This document shows, in pieces, positions 31,999-41,914 of a stretch of 42,766 nucleotides of DNA. This stretch comes from UBA6220 sp937870835 (lineage in GTDB: Bacteria; Patescibacteriota; Minisyncoccia; Minisyncoccales; Minisyncoccaceae): NCBI GenBank assembly GCA_035421265.1, contig DAOLWP010000001.1:1-42766 (forward strand), read 5' to 3'. A program made the translations under genes and the position numbers. Numbering within the stretch: the stretch's first letter is position 1; each line of letters begins with the position of its first letter. The notes under the pieces were generated by a model. It saw nothing but the letters and a program-made list of their open reading frames with translations. It had not been told where the DNA came from and ran no database searches.

Positions 31999-33078
31999 AT
32001 GACTAATACAGCCTTTGAAGCGATTAAAATTTTATCTTTAGCCATAGGGGCATCCATAATAGCGATTCTTATTGGTAATTTTTTAGTAAAATATTTATAC
32101 AAAATAAAATTCTGGAAAAAAGAAGCCCGCGCCAAAACAATTGATGGCAAAGATGCGGAAGTTTTTTTAAGTTTACACAAAGAAAGAGAAACAACGGTTC
32201 CGCGAGGCGGGGGGTTAGTTATTTGGGTTACTGTTTTAATACTTATTTTATTAGGTTTATTATTGGGACAAATAACCGACATTTGGTGGCTTAAAAAACT
32301 TAATTTTTTAAGCCGAGAGCAAACATGGATTCCAATTTTTGCTTTAATTACAGCTTCTATTATCGGATTAGTAGATGACATTTTAGTTGTTTATGGCAAA
32401 GGAAAATATATTGGCGGCGGACTTACTTTTAAGATGCGGTTCGCTTTGGTTACTATAATTGGTCTTATTGGTGGTTTTTGGTTTTATTATAAATTAGGGT
32501 GGGATTCTATTCGGGTCCCTCTTATTGGTAATTTTCCAGAGGGTACGGCTATTCATTTAGGAGTTGGGTATATTTTGCTTTATGTAATTGTAAGCTTAGC
32601 ATCTTGGGCGAGTGGGGTGGTAGACGGATTAGATGGGTTAGCAGGCGGTGTTTTTGCTTCTATTTTTGGCGCCTTTACAGTTATTGCTCTTTTTCAGGGT
32701 AAAATTGATTTAGCCGCGTTTTGCGCTATCATTTTAGGAACATTATTTAGTTTTTTGTGGTTTAACATTCCGCCAGCTAAATTCTATATGGGCGAAACAG
32801 GAATTTTAGGTTTAACAATGACCATGACAGCAGTAGCCTTTATTACTAATTCTGTTTTTGTTTTGCCAATTATTGGAGGTGTTTTAGTAATTGAAACCGG
32901 TTCAGTTATTTTACAATTGTTTTCTAAAAAAATTTGGCATAAAAAACTATGGTTATCTACCCCCATTCATCACCACTTAGAAGCCATTGGCTGGACGGCC
33001 CCTCAGATTGTGATGCGTTTTTGGATTATTAGCGTTGTTTTAGCAATTTTAGGAGTAAGCATTCAATTATTGATGTAA
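31999..33078 (+). CDS. mraY: Phospho-N-acetylmuramoyl-pentapeptide-transferase MraY
   Basis: 359 aa, about ten TM helices. Makes lipid I from UDP-MurNAc-pentapeptide and undecaprenyl phosphate. Seen: VDDILVV, WASGVVDGLDGLAGG, NIPPAKFYMGETG and TPIHHHLEAIGW, the family's catalytic motifs. It has normal length. murL follows 7 nt after the stop. Confidence 0.95.
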   Translation: MTNTAFEAIKILSLAIGASIIAILIGNFLVKYLYKIKFWKKEARAKTIDGKDAEVFLSLHKERETTVPRGGGLVIWVTVLILILLGLLLGQITDIWWLKKLNFLSREQTWIPIFALITASIIGLVDDILVVYGKGKYIGGGLTFKMRFALVTIIGLIGGFWFYYKLGWDSIRVPLIGNFPEGTAIHLGVGYILLYVIVSLASWASGVVDGLDGLAGGVFASIFGAFTVIALFQGKIDLAAFCAIILGTLFSFLWFNIPPAKFYMGETGILGLTMTMTAVAFITNSVFVLPIIGGVLVIETGSVILQLFSKKIWHKKLWLSTPIHHHLEAIGWTAPQIVMRFWIISVVLAILGVSIQLLM

Positions 33079-33085
33079 AAATATT

Positions 33086-34492
33086 ATGGTTAAAAAAAAT
33101 ACCAAATTAACTCCGGCCATTATTAGAAAACAATTTCCGGAGTTTTGTTATAATTCTTATAAGTGGTCATTTGTTGGCTCTGATTTCAAAATAGTTTTTA
33201 ATTTTAGCGCGCAAAAATATAAATTTAAGCCAGTTGTTAAAATTAAAAATGTGCCTGCCTCGGCTAAAAAAATTAGAAAATCAATTTTAGATAATTTGGT
33301 TTTTAATTTAGGAATAATTGAATCTTTTAGCTATTGGAAAGCTTTTGCCTCGCCAATTTTAAATATAAAATGCGGCGAGTTAGATAATAAGCAAATCGCT
33401 TGGTGGGAAGAATTACTATATAGAGGATTGGGGCAATATTTTTTTGAAAATAAAATAAATTTTAAAAAACATAATTTTTTCAAAATTATTGTTTCTCAAA
33501 GAAAAGCAAAACCGGAATTATACCAGGTCTCTACTCAAAATATTCTTTTGCCAATAAGCGGGGGAAAAGATTCTTTTGCTTCTTTATATCTATTAAGCAA
33601 ATATAAAAAAAACATTGCTTGCTTTATGCTTAATCCAATTCCAGCAGCATTAAAAGGATTACAAGTTTTGGGAGTTAAAAATAATATAATTGCAGAAAGA
33701 AAAATAGATTCCCAGCTTTTAGAATTAAATCAGCAAGGTTTTTTAAATGGACATACGCCTTTTGTAGCATATCTATCTTTTTTATCTGTTTTGGCAGCAG
33801 TATTATTTAATAAAAAATATATTATTTTAAGCAACGAAAAAAGCAGCAACGAGGGTAATTTAAAATATTTAGGAGAAGAAATTAATCACCAATATAGCAA
33901 AACTTTAGATTTTGAAAATAAATTCCGCGAATACTTAAAAAAATATTTAAGCTCAAATATAGAATATTTTAGTCTTTTGAGGCCGCTTTATGAATTGCAA
34001 ATTGCCAATATTTTTGCAAACCTAAAAGAAATACTACCAATTTTTTTAAGTTGCAATGAAGCAGAAAAAACTTATTCCGGCACAAAAACAAAATTAGGAC
34101 GCTGGTGCGGCGCTTGCCCTAAATGCCTTTTTGTTTATATGGTTTTATATCCATTTGCGCCAACTCAAACGTTAAAAAATATTTTTAATAACGAAGACCT
34201 TTTTAACAAACCAGAATTATTGCCAATTTTATTCCAACTTATTGGAGAAAAAGAGGTTAAGCCATGGGAATGCGTTGGAACTAAAGATGAAGCTAATATA
34301 GCAATGTATTTAAGTTGGAAGAAAAATGTCATTAGAGACATAGAACAACCATATCTTTTAGAATTTTTTGCCGAAAATTTTATAAATAAAAATAAAAATT
34401 GGGAAAAAGAAGCTCAAAAATTAATGAATAATTGGGATACAAAAAATAATATTCCTAAAAAATTTAATTATCGCCGGCAAATTAAATTTTAA
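33086..34492 (+). CDS. murL: MurL-like UDP-MurNAc-L-Ala-L-Glu epimerase
   Basis: 468 aa. MurL epimerises the terminal L-Glu of UDP-MurNAc-L-Ala-L-Glu to D-Glu, using ATP. Seen: a PP-loop SGGKDS (158-163), SNEKSSNEGN (about 249-258), and GRWCGACPKCLFVY (Cys341, 344, 347) in a C-terminal half with helical segments. The ATP-pyrophosphatase loop suits the ATP cost of the reaction, and the position directly before murD copies the MurL-MurD2 pair known from Xanthomonas. The identity rests on motif memory and context. The alternative is another PP-loop ATPase. Ends at a terminator, so murD may have its own start. Confidence 0.72.
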   Translation: MVKKNTKLTPAIIRKQFPEFCYNSYKWSFVGSDFKIVFNFSAQKYKFKPVVKIKNVPASAKKIRKSILDNLVFNLGIIESFSYWKAFASPILNIKCGELDNKQIAWWEELLYRGLGQYFFENKINFKKHNFFKIIVSQRKAKPELYQVSTQNILLPISGGKDSFASLYLLSKYKKNIACFMLNPIPAALKGLQVLGVKNNIIAERKIDSQLLELNQQGFLNGHTPFVAYLSFLSVLAAVLFNKKYIILSNEKSSNEGNLKYLGEEINHQYSKTLDFENKFREYLKKYLSSNIEYFSLLRPLYELQIANIFANLKEILPIFLSCNEAEKTYSGTKTKLGRWCGACPKCLFVYMVLYPFAPTQTLKNIFNNEDLFNKPELLPILFQLIGEKEVKPWECVGTKDEANIAMYLSWKKNVIRDIEQPYLLEFFAENFINKNKNWEKEAQKLMNNWDTKNNIPKKFNYRRQIKF

Positions 34493-34516
34493 TTCTAATT
34501 TTTAAATAAAATAGAG

Positions 34517-34533
34517 ACGCTTTTAGCGTTTTT
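34517..34533 (+). terminator. Terminator between the murL-like gene and murD
   Basis: ACGCT (34517-34521), TTT, AGCGT (34525-34529), then a TTTT-rich run. Short stem; may only attenuate. Confidence 0.6.
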
Positions 34534-34571
34534 ATTTGTTTCTTTAGCTTATCTATGGTAAATTAAAGAAA

Positions 34572-35906
34572 ATGAAAATAAATACTTTTCAAAATAAAAA
34601 TTTAGTTATTTTAGGAATTGGTCAAGAAGGATTAGACACCTTTAATTTTTTACGTAAAAAATTTCCTAATAAACTTATTGCTATAGCTGACCAAAAATCA
34701 ATTTTTGAATTAGATAAATCAATTGAAAAAATCCTTGCAGAAGCTCCTTACTTAAAATATTATGGCGGTAAAAATTATTTAGATTCTCTTAAAAATTTTG
34801 ATGTCATTATAAAATCTCCCGGCATTCAATATGAAAAAATAAAAAAATATCTAAAAAAAGATGCAATTATTACAAGTCAAACTGAATTATTTTTTGAAAA
34901 TTGTCCAGCTAATATTATTGGCGTTACTGGAACAAAAGGGAAGAGCACTACCTCCTCTTTAATTTATCATATTTTGAAAAAAAATGGTTATTCTGCTTAT
35001 TTACTTGGCAATATTGAAATTCCAGCCTTATCTTATTTAGATAAAATAAAAAAGACCGATTTGGTTGTATATGAATTATCTTCTCATCAACTTCAATTCT
35101 TAAAAATTAGTCCGACTATTGCTGTTTTTCTTAATATTTACCCTGAACACCTTGATTATTATAAAAATTTCAAAGAATATTTTAACGCTAAAGCAAATAT
35201 CGCGCTTTTTCAAAAAAAATCAGATTATTTTATATATAATCCTAAATTTCCATTGATTAAAAATTTAGCTCAAAAAGTTTCTTCTAAAAAAATTCCGATT
35301 GATTCTCAAAGATACATTCAGTTTTTCAATAAATATCCAAAATTAAAAACAATTACTCATTCTGATAATTTAAGCGCTGTTTTTGCAATTGCTAATATAT
35401 TTAAAATAAACCAAGCCAATATTTTAAGAGCTCTTAAAAGTTTTAAACCATTAGAACATCGCCTTGAATATGTTGGGCAATTTCAAGGCATTCATTTTTA
35501 TAATGATTCTATTGCCACAATTCCCGAAGCAGCTATTTTTGCTTTAGATACATTAGGTTCCGATGTTCAAACTTTGATATTGGGAGGATATGACCGAGGG
35601 ATAGATTTTAAGAAACTTTCTCAAGACTTAGAAAAAAGAAAAAACTTAAAAACTTTAATTTTATTTCCTAATTCTGGTAAAAAAATATGGCAGGGTATAA
35701 ATCCAAAACTTCGCCAGAGATTTAATCATGTTTTTGTAAATAATATGGAAGAGGCGGTAAAACTTAGTTATCAATATACTGAGCCCCGTAAAATTTGCTT
35801 ATTATCTTGCGCTTCGCCAAGTTTCGGTCTTTTTAAGAATTATAAAGAAAGAGGAGATTTATTTAAAAAATATATCCGTGAATATGGCAAATCGTCAATT
35901 TCATAA
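34572..35906 (+). CDS. murD: UDP-N-acetylmuramoyl-L-alanine--glutamate ligase MurD (probably MurD2, L-Glu type)
   Basis: 444 aa. Mur ligase: N-terminal GIGQEGLDTFNFLRK, P-loop GVTGTKGKST (117-126), YELSSHQL and NIYPEHLDYY, then a C-terminal domain with YNDSIATIPEAAIFAL. It adds glutamate to UDP-MurNAc-L-Ala. Because it pairs with a MurL-like gene, it probably adds L-Glu (MurD2) rather than D-Glu; the sequence alone cannot prove that. Overlaps ftsW by about 23 bp. Confidence 0.88.
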   Translation: MKINTFQNKNLVILGIGQEGLDTFNFLRKKFPNKLIAIADQKSIFELDKSIEKILAEAPYLKYYGGKNYLDSLKNFDVIIKSPGIQYEKIKKYLKKDAIITSQTELFFENCPANIIGVTGTKGKSTTSSLIYHILKKNGYSAYLLGNIEIPALSYLDKIKKTDLVVYELSSHQLQFLKISPTIAVFLNIYPEHLDYYKNFKEYFNAKANIALFQKKSDYFIYNPKFPLIKNLAQKVSSKKIPIDSQRYIQFFNKYPKLKTITHSDNLSAVFAIANIFKINQANILRALKSFKPLEHRLEYVGQFQGIHFYNDSIATIPEAAIFALDTLGSDVQTLILGGYDRGIDFKKLSQDLEKRKNLKTLILFPNSGKKIWQGINPKLRQRFNHVFVNNMEEAVKLSYQYTEPRKICLLSCASPSFGLFKNYKERGDLFKKYIREYGKSSIS

Positions 35907-36984
35907 ACAACCTAATTTTACACTTTTAATATCAATCTGCCTTTTTATAATAATAGGAGTTTTGGCAATTACCGCTGCCTCAGCCCCTTTAGCTCTTAAA
36001 AGCGGAAAATCGCCAATTCATTATTTATTTAATCAATTAATTAAAGGAATTATTCCGGGATTATTTCTTGGTATAATTGCTTATTTTATTCCTCTAAATT
36101 TTTATAAAAAATACAGCTTTTTAATTTTTATTTTTGCTTTTTTATTAATGTTTGCTGTTTTTATTCCCGGGCTTTCTGTTAATGAAGGGGGAGCAACCCG
36201 CTGGATAGACCTTAAAATTTTTACTTTTCAACCCTCTGAATTATTAAAATTAGCCACTATTTTATATTTAGCTGCTATTTTAAGCAGCCGTCGGCCAGTT
36301 CAAAAAAAATTATTTCCTTTTATAATGGTTTTAATTTTAGTGGCGATAGCCCTATATTGTCAATCTAATTTGAGCACTTTAGTAATTATTGCTGGAATTG
36401 CCTGCCTTATTTTCTTTTCTGCCGATACGCCTCTTCGGTATAATTTTGCGATTTGGATAGCCGGTATTTTATTAATTGGCGCAATGATATATTTTGAACC
36501 ATATCGTTTAGAAAGATTTTTAACCTTTCTAAACCCATCTCAAGATACATTGGGTGCTGGTTATCATATTAATCAGTCCTTGATAGCAATTGGTTCGGGT
36601 GGTCTTTTGGGACAAGGATTAGGCTCAAGTGCTCAAAAATTAAATACTTTGCCCGAAGCTACTTCTGATTCTATTTTCGCTATTTTTGCAAAAGAAACTG
36701 GATTTATCGGCTGTTTTTTCTTATTGGCCGCCTTTATTCTTTTTACAATAACTGCTTTTACAATTGCTAAAAAAAGCGCAGATTCTTTTAATAAATTAGT
36801 TGCTATTGGTATTGGTTCTTGGATTACTATTCAAGCTCTTGTTAATATTAGCGCCATGACTGGTCTTTTGCCGTTAAGCGGAACACCATTGCCTTTTATT
36901 ACGGCTGGTGGTACCCATACTATTTTTGAATTGATAAGCTGTGGTATTCTTTTGAAAATTTCAACTCAAATTAAAGAAGATTAG
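35884..36984 (+). CDS. ftsW: FtsW/RodA-family SEDS glycosyltransferase
   Basis: 366 aa from ATG 35884 (GTG 35878 is possible). About ten TM helices. Seen: FQPSELLKLA, the conserved SEDS motif, GYHINQSLIAIGSGGLLGQGLGSS, and LPLSGTPLPFITAGGT with the usual S/G-rich PLPFIS-like loop. SEDS proteins polymerise lipid II. FtsW (division) or RodA (elongation) cannot be separated here; clustering with murD and murG favours FtsW. Overlaps murD. Confidence 0.88.
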   Translation: MANRQFHKQPNFTLLISICLFIIIGVLAITAASAPLALKSGKSPIHYLFNQLIKGIIPGLFLGIIAYFIPLNFYKKYSFLIFIFAFLLMFAVFIPGLSVNEGGATRWIDLKIFTFQPSELLKLATILYLAAILSSRRPVQKKLFPFIMVLILVAIALYCQSNLSTLVIIAGIACLIFFSADTPLRYNFAIWIAGILLIGAMIYFEPYRLERFLTFLNPSQDTLGAGYHINQSLIAIGSGGLLGQGLGSSAQKLNTLPEATSDSIFAIFAKETGFIGCFFLLAAFILFTITAFTIAKKSADSFNKLVAIGIGSWITIQALVNISAMTGLLPLSGTPLPFITAGGTHTIFELISCGILLKISTQIKED

Positions 36985-37087
36985 CTTTGTTTTTAAATTT
37001 TTTATTTATATCACTATTGAAACAATGAAAAATATTATATAATACAAATATATACTATAAAATATAAATTTAGAAAATTAAGATATT

Positions 37088-38209
37088 ATGAAAATATTTT
37101 TTGCTGGCGGGGGAACAGGCGGACATATTTTCCCAATCGTGGCTGTAGCACGAGAAATTAAAAAGAAAGAGCAAAATATTGAATTAGCCTATCTTGGACC
37201 AGAGGATGATTTTTCATCTAAAACATTTTTTAACGAAGGAATTAAAACATATTTTATTCTTTCTGGAAAAATTCGCCGTTATTTAAATCCGCTTGCTTTA
37301 TTACAAAACATTTTTGATGTTTTTATAAAAATTCCTTTAGGAACTATTCAAGCTTTTTTGATTTTATTTTTTACAGCCCCAGATTTAATTTTTTGTAAAG
37401 GCGGCTATGGTTCTCTTCCGGCAGCAATTGGGGGTTGGTTTTTAGGAATACCTGTTTTTTTACATGAATCAGATGTTGAACCGGGTTTAGCTAATAAAAT
37501 TATTAGTCATATTAGTCCTATTATTTTTGTTTCTTTTTCTATCCAAGAAACTGCTTATTTTCCAGCTGAAAAAATGGTTAGTGTTGGCAATCCTATTCGC
37601 CCCGAGCTTTTGCAAGTTAACTTAAATTCTGCTAAAAAGGAAATGGGAATTAAGTCTAATAAACCAATTTTATTGTTTTTGGGGGGGTCGCAAGGCAGCA
37701 CAAGAATTAATGATTTAATTTTGCAAATTTTGTCTAAACTTTTAAAAATATTTGAAATTATTCATCAAACCGGTTATAAAGATTTTGAAACAGCGCGAAT
37801 TAATGTTCTTTCTTTTGTGCCCAAAGAATTGCAAAATTTATACCATTTTTACCCCTTTTTAACCGAAGAACAAATAAAATATTCAATGGCTTTGGCTGAT
37901 TGCGTGGTTAGCCGCGCGGGGGCAGGAACAATTTTTGAAATTGCCGCATTTCATAAACCAAGCATATTGATACCCTTGCCCGAATCAGCGCAAAACCATC
38001 AAGTAAAAAATGCTTATGCTTATGCTAAGACGGGCGCCGCAATTGTTTTGGAAGAAGAAAATTGCACCCCTAACTTTTTTTTAGAAAAAGTTGTTGATTT
38101 ATATGAATATGGCAATTTAGAATTAATGGCTAAGGCTGCGGAAAAATTTAGCAAGCCAGAAGCAGCTTCTAAAATTGCCCAATATATAATTGAATTTTTA
38201 AAGAAGTAA
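37088..38209 (+). CDS. murG: UDP-N-acetylglucosamine--lipid I transferase MurG
   Basis: 373 aa GT-B glycosyltransferase making lipid II. Seen: FAGGGTGGHIFPIVAVARE (N-terminal signature), LGGSQGSTRINDL, SRAGAGTIFEIAAFHKPSILIPLP with the UDP-GlcNAc-binding loop, and QNHQVKNAYAYAK. Peripheral at the inner face of the membrane. A TATAAT at 37038-37043 lies in the 103-bp gap upstream, with TTGAAA only 15 nt before it. gltX follows 5 nt after the stop. No SD. Confidence 0.95.
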   Translation: MKIFFAGGGTGGHIFPIVAVAREIKKKEQNIELAYLGPEDDFSSKTFFNEGIKTYFILSGKIRRYLNPLALLQNIFDVFIKIPLGTIQAFLILFFTAPDLIFCKGGYGSLPAAIGGWFLGIPVFLHESDVEPGLANKIISHISPIIFVSFSIQETAYFPAEKMVSVGNPIRPELLQVNLNSAKKEMGIKSNKPILLFLGGSQGSTRINDLILQILSKLLKIFEIIHQTGYKDFETARINVLSFVPKELQNLYHFYPFLTEEQIKYSMALADCVVSRAGAGTIFEIAAFHKPSILIPLPESAQNHQVKNAYAYAKTGAAIVLEEENCTPNFFLEKVVDLYEYGNLELMAKAAEKFSKPEAASKIAQYIIEFLKK

Positions 38210-38214
38210 AAAAT

Positions 38215-39771
38215 ATGTTTGAAAAAAAATTAGCTGATACAAGAACTCGATTTGCTCCCTCGCCAACCGGTCATATTCATATCGGGAGCTTAAGAACGGC
38301 CTTATTTAATTATTTATTTGCCCGGCAACAACATGGTCAATTTATTCTTCGTATTGAAGATACAGATAAAGAGCGTTCTCGATTAGAGTGGGAATATGAA
38401 TTATTAAAAGTATTTGAATGGCTTGGAATTAATTGGGACGAAGGACCGGTTTTATCAGATAACCAAATTTTTGACACCAATTACTCAATAAAATATATAG
38501 GTCCCTATGCGCCTTATCGCCAAAGCGAAAGAAAATTAATCTATAGAAAATATCTTGAACAAATGCTTACTCAAGGGACAGCCTATTATTGTTTTTGCAA
38601 AAAAGAAGATGTGGAAGCAGAAAAGCAGTATTTAATGTCTATTGGAGAAGCTCCTGTTTACCGAGGCAAGTGTCGCAATCTTACCCAAGAACAAATACAT
38701 AATTTTAAAAAAGCAGGGCAACCGAGCGTAATTCGCTTCAAGTGCCCTCCCAATCGCAAGATTATTTTTAAAGATATTATTAAGGGGTCAGTTGAGTTTA
38801 ATTCTGACATTTTGGGAGATTTTGTTATTGCTAAAGATTTAGATAACCCGCTTTATAATTTTACGGTTATTGTTGATGATGCGGAAATGAAAATTAGTCA
38901 TATTATTAGAGGAGATGAACATTTAAGCAATACGCCTAAACAGCTTCTTTTAATAGAGGCACTAGGATTTGAAGCACCCCAATATGCCCATATTCCTTTA
39001 ATTTTAGGACCCGACAAGAAAAAATTAAGCAAGCGCGATAACAAAACATCGGTTAAAGATTATCAAGAAGATGGCTATCTACCTGAGGCCCTGATAAATT
39101 TTATTGCCTTTTTGGGCTGGAATCCCGGTACAGAAAAAGAAATATATTCTTTAGAGGAGCTTATTCAAGATTTTTCTTTGGAAAAAATTCAAAAATCAGG
39201 AGCAATTTTTAATTTAGAAAAATTAGATTGGCTGAATGGATTTTATATTCGTAAAAAATCTTTGCCAGAATTGACTGAAATGTTAATTCCTTATTGGGAA
39301 AAAGCTGGATTTATAGAGGAAAAAGCCGCTGACTTGTATATTATTAAAGCAACTGGCGAATCAATTATTTTTAATGATTTGATCAAAATTGCTGCCTTAG
39401 AACAAGAGCGCTTAAAAAAACTTTCTGATATAATTGCATTAACTGATTTATTTTTTGTTTCTGAATTAAAATATGAACCCGAACTTTTAATATGGAAGGA
39501 TATGTCCAAAGAAGAATTGATAAAATCATTAGAAATTTCGAAGGAAATTTTGACGAATATAGATCCTGCCGACTTTAATAAAAAAAGACTAGAAGAAGAA
39601 TTAATGCCAGTAGCCGAAAAAATGGATAATCGCGGAAATTTACTCTGGCCGTTAAGGGTGGCCTTAACTGGTAAAAAAAATTCAGCTGGGCCATTTGAGG
39701 TTGCTGAAATTTTAGGAAAAGAAAAATGCCTTTTAAGAATCAATCAAGCTTTAGATTTAATAAATCTATAA
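38215..39771 (+). CDS. gltX: Glutamyl-tRNA synthetase
   Basis: 518 aa class I synthetase. Seen: FAPSPTGHIHIGSLRTALFNYLFARQ (HIGH-type motif), RIEDTD, KKKLSKRDN (KMSKS-type motif), and an extended C-terminal anticodon-binding region. With gatC and gatA just downstream it is probably non-discriminating, charging both tRNA(Glu) and tRNA(Gln), with amidation later. A short linker in residues 110-140 is typical. Five nt after murG; no SD. Confidence 0.95.
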   Translation: MFEKKLADTRTRFAPSPTGHIHIGSLRTALFNYLFARQQHGQFILRIEDTDKERSRLEWEYELLKVFEWLGINWDEGPVLSDNQIFDTNYSIKYIGPYAPYRQSERKLIYRKYLEQMLTQGTAYYCFCKKEDVEAEKQYLMSIGEAPVYRGKCRNLTQEQIHNFKKAGQPSVIRFKCPPNRKIIFKDIIKGSVEFNSDILGDFVIAKDLDNPLYNFTVIVDDAEMKISHIIRGDEHLSNTPKQLLLIEALGFEAPQYAHIPLILGPDKKKLSKRDNKTSVKDYQEDGYLPEALINFIAFLGWNPGTEKEIYSLEELIQDFSLEKIQKSGAIFNLEKLDWLNGFYIRKKSLPELTEMLIPYWEKAGFIEEKAADLYIIKATGESIIFNDLIKIAALEQERLKKLSDIIALTDLFFVSELKYEPELLIWKDMSKEELIKSLEISKEILTNIDPADFNKKRLEEELMPVAEKMDNRGNLLWPLRVALTGKKNSAGPFEVAEILGKEKCLLRINQALDLINL

Positions 39772-39773
39772 CT

Positions 39774-40124
39774 ATGCCAGCTCCAAAATTTAAATATATT
39801 TTAGTTATAAATGTTTTGTTTGTTTTAATGTTGATAGATTTTTATCCTCATCAAGTTTATGCTCAAATTCAAACCGATGATGTTAAACAATTTTATAATT
39901 CTACGAAAGATTGGATAGAAAAAAATTGGCCAGATTGGTTAGAACAAATTCAAAAAAATATTATTCCCGCTTGTGAAAAAGCTTGGCATCAAACCGAAGC
40001 TTGGTTTTCAGAAAATATGCCCGCAACATTTAATGAATTTAAGAGCGAAGGACAATCAATGCCACAAGAATTTTTAGAATACCTTAAAATGAGCTGGAAG
40101 TGGTTTATAGATTTTATATCGTAA
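39774..40124 (+). CDS. Small secreted hypothetical protein
   Basis: 116 aa from ATG 39774, 2 nt after gltX (an upstream ATG at 39726 overlaps gltX and spoils the signal peptide). N-terminal signal: basic KFK, hydrophobic ILVINVLFVLMLIDF and an AQ cleavage-like site at VYAQ. The mature part is helical and Trp-rich (WIEKNWPDWLEQIQ, WHQTEAWFSE, WKWF). Function unknown; resembles small helical secreted proteins found beside gltX/gat genes in related bacteria only by my impression. Confidence 0.7.
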   Translation: MPAPKFKYILVINVLFVLMLIDFYPHQVYAQIQTDDVKQFYNSTKDWIEKNWPDWLEQIQKNIIPACEKAWHQTEAWFSENMPATFNEFKSEGQSMPQEFLEYLKMSWKWFIDFIS

Positions 40125-40194
40125 GTTGCATAACGCCAACATTTAAGGTATTATTTAGAGAAATTAGGTTTAATTATATAATTTTTAATCAAAT

Positions 40195-40491
40195 ATGATT
40201 TCTAAAGATGATGTAAAAAGAATAGCTCGGCTTTCGTATTTAGATATAAGCGAAAATGAACTTGAAAAATTTCAAAAAGATTTTTCAGATATTTTAGATT
40301 ATGTAAATCAATTAAAAGAATTAGAGGTAGCCAATGTTTCAGAAACAGCCAATATATCATTTACCGAAAATGTTTTTCGCAAAGATGAAGAAAAAATTTT
40401 TAACAATTGCGAAGAATTAAAAAATCTTTGGCCCCATCGCCGAGAAAATTACTTAGAAGTTAAAAAAATATTATACAATGAAGACAATTAA
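40195..40491 (+). CDS. gatC: Asp/Glu-tRNA amidotransferase subunit C
   Basis: 98 aa. Standard GatC: MISKDDVKRIARLSYLDISENELEKFQKDFSDILDYVNQLKELE, then a belt region ending near FRKDEE. Holds GatA and GatB together. Overlaps gatA by 14 bp. gatB is not in the window. Confidence 0.93.
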   Translation: MISKDDVKRIARLSYLDISENELEKFQKDFSDILDYVNQLKELEVANVSETANISFTENVFRKDEEKIFNNCEELKNLWPHRRENYLEVKKILYNEDN

Positions 40492-41914
40492 TTTATTAAA
40501 TTTAACTATTGAAAAAACTCAACAAAATTTAAGAAATAGAGAATACACAGCTCAAGAATTAACTCTTGCTTATTTAGATAAAATTAAAGAAACTGATTCA
40601 GAAATTCAAGCCTATCTTAATTTAACAGAAGAATTAGCTCTAAAACAAGCCATTCGGGCGGATAAAATGTTGAGTCATGGGGAAGCTCAACCGCTTACTG
40701 GTATTCCTTGCGCCATTAAAGACAATATCTTAGTGGCTGGTGAAAAATGTACAGCTGGTTCTAAGTTTTTAGAAAATTATATAGCCCCTTATGATGCCAC
40801 AGTAATTGAAAAATTAAAAAATCAGGGCGCAGTTATTTTGGGAAAAACTAATTTAGATGAATTTGCAATGGGCTCATCTTGTGAAAATTCAGCTTTTTAC
40901 CCAACCAAAAATCCTCGTGATTTAACTCGGGTGCCGGGAGGTAGTTCGGGTGGTTCTGCGGCGGCTGTTGCTGCAGATATGTGTGTTTTTGCTTTGGGCT
41001 CAGATACAGGTGGTTCTATCCGTCAACCAGCAGGATTTTGTGGTATTTCCGGGCTTAAACCAACCTATGGTTCAGTCTCCCGGTATGGTTTAATTGCTTT
41101 TGCCTCTTCCTTAGACCAAATTGGCCCTTTGGCAAAAAATTCAAAAGATTGTCAAATTGTTTTTGAAGCTATTCAAGGGAAAGACCCTTATGATTCTACA
41201 AGTAATGATTTTCCTAAAAATGAAAAGTGGCTTAATATTAAAAATTTAAAAATTGGTGTTCCAAAAGAATATCTTGAAAAAGGATTAGACCCGATTATTG
41301 AAAAAAATATTAAAAGCGCTTTGAAATTTTATAAAGACAATGGCGCAGAAATAATAAATTTGAGCTTACCCCATACAAAAGTAGCTTTGGCTTGTTATTA
41401 TATTATTGCCCCCTCAGAAGCTAGCGCTAATTTGGCCCGCTTTGATGGCATTCGTTATGGTGAATTGATTGATTCTAAACAAAGTAATGATATTTTAGAT
41501 GTTTATCTTAAAAATCGTTCTTTGGGTTTTGGTCCCGAAGTTAAAAGAAGAATAATGCTCGGCACCTATACTTTATCGGCTGGATATTATGATGCTTATT
41601 ATAAAAAAGCTCTTAAAGTGCGCACCTTAATTAAAGATGATTTTGCTAAGGCTTTTGAAAAAGTTGATTTAATTGTTGGACCAATAACGCCAATTTTGCC
41701 ATTTAAGATTGGCGAGAAAATCAATGACCCATTATCAATGTATTTAGCAGACATATATACTGTTTCGGTTAATTTAGCTGGTTTGCCGGCAATTTCTATC
41801 CCGTGCGGTTCAGCCGATGAATTACCAGTCGGACTTCAGTTAATTGCCCCGGCTTTTGAAGAAGAAACTCTTTTTTTCGCTGCTGATTTTTTTGAAAAAA
41901 ATTACTATTTATGA
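40478..41914 (+). CDS. gatA: Asp/Glu-tRNA amidotransferase subunit A
   Basis: 478 aa amidase-family glutaminase of the GatCAB complex, turning Glu-tRNA(Gln) into Gln-tRNA(Gln) (or Asp to Asn). The Ser-cisSer-Lys triad is intact: AIKDNI (Lys), GGSSGGSAAAVAA (cis-Ser) and GSDTGGSIRQPAGFCG (nucleophile Ser). Overlaps gatC upstream and the next gene by 4 bp (ATGA). Confidence 0.96.
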   Translation: MKTINLLNLTIEKTQQNLRNREYTAQELTLAYLDKIKETDSEIQAYLNLTEELALKQAIRADKMLSHGEAQPLTGIPCAIKDNILVAGEKCTAGSKFLENYIAPYDATVIEKLKNQGAVILGKTNLDEFAMGSSCENSAFYPTKNPRDLTRVPGGSSGGSAAAVAADMCVFALGSDTGGSIRQPAGFCGISGLKPTYGSVSRYGLIAFASSLDQIGPLAKNSKDCQIVFEAIQGKDPYDSTSNDFPKNEKWLNIKNLKIGVPKEYLEKGLDPIIEKNIKSALKFYKDNGAEIINLSLPHTKVALACYYIIAPSEASANLARFDGIRYGELIDSKQSNDILDVYLKNRSLGFGPEVKRRIMLGTYTLSAGYYDAYYKKALKVRTLIKDDFAKAFEKVDLIVGPITPILPFKIGEKINDPLSMYLADIYTVSVNLAGLPAISIPCGSADELPVGLQLIAPAFEEETLFFAADFFEKNYYL

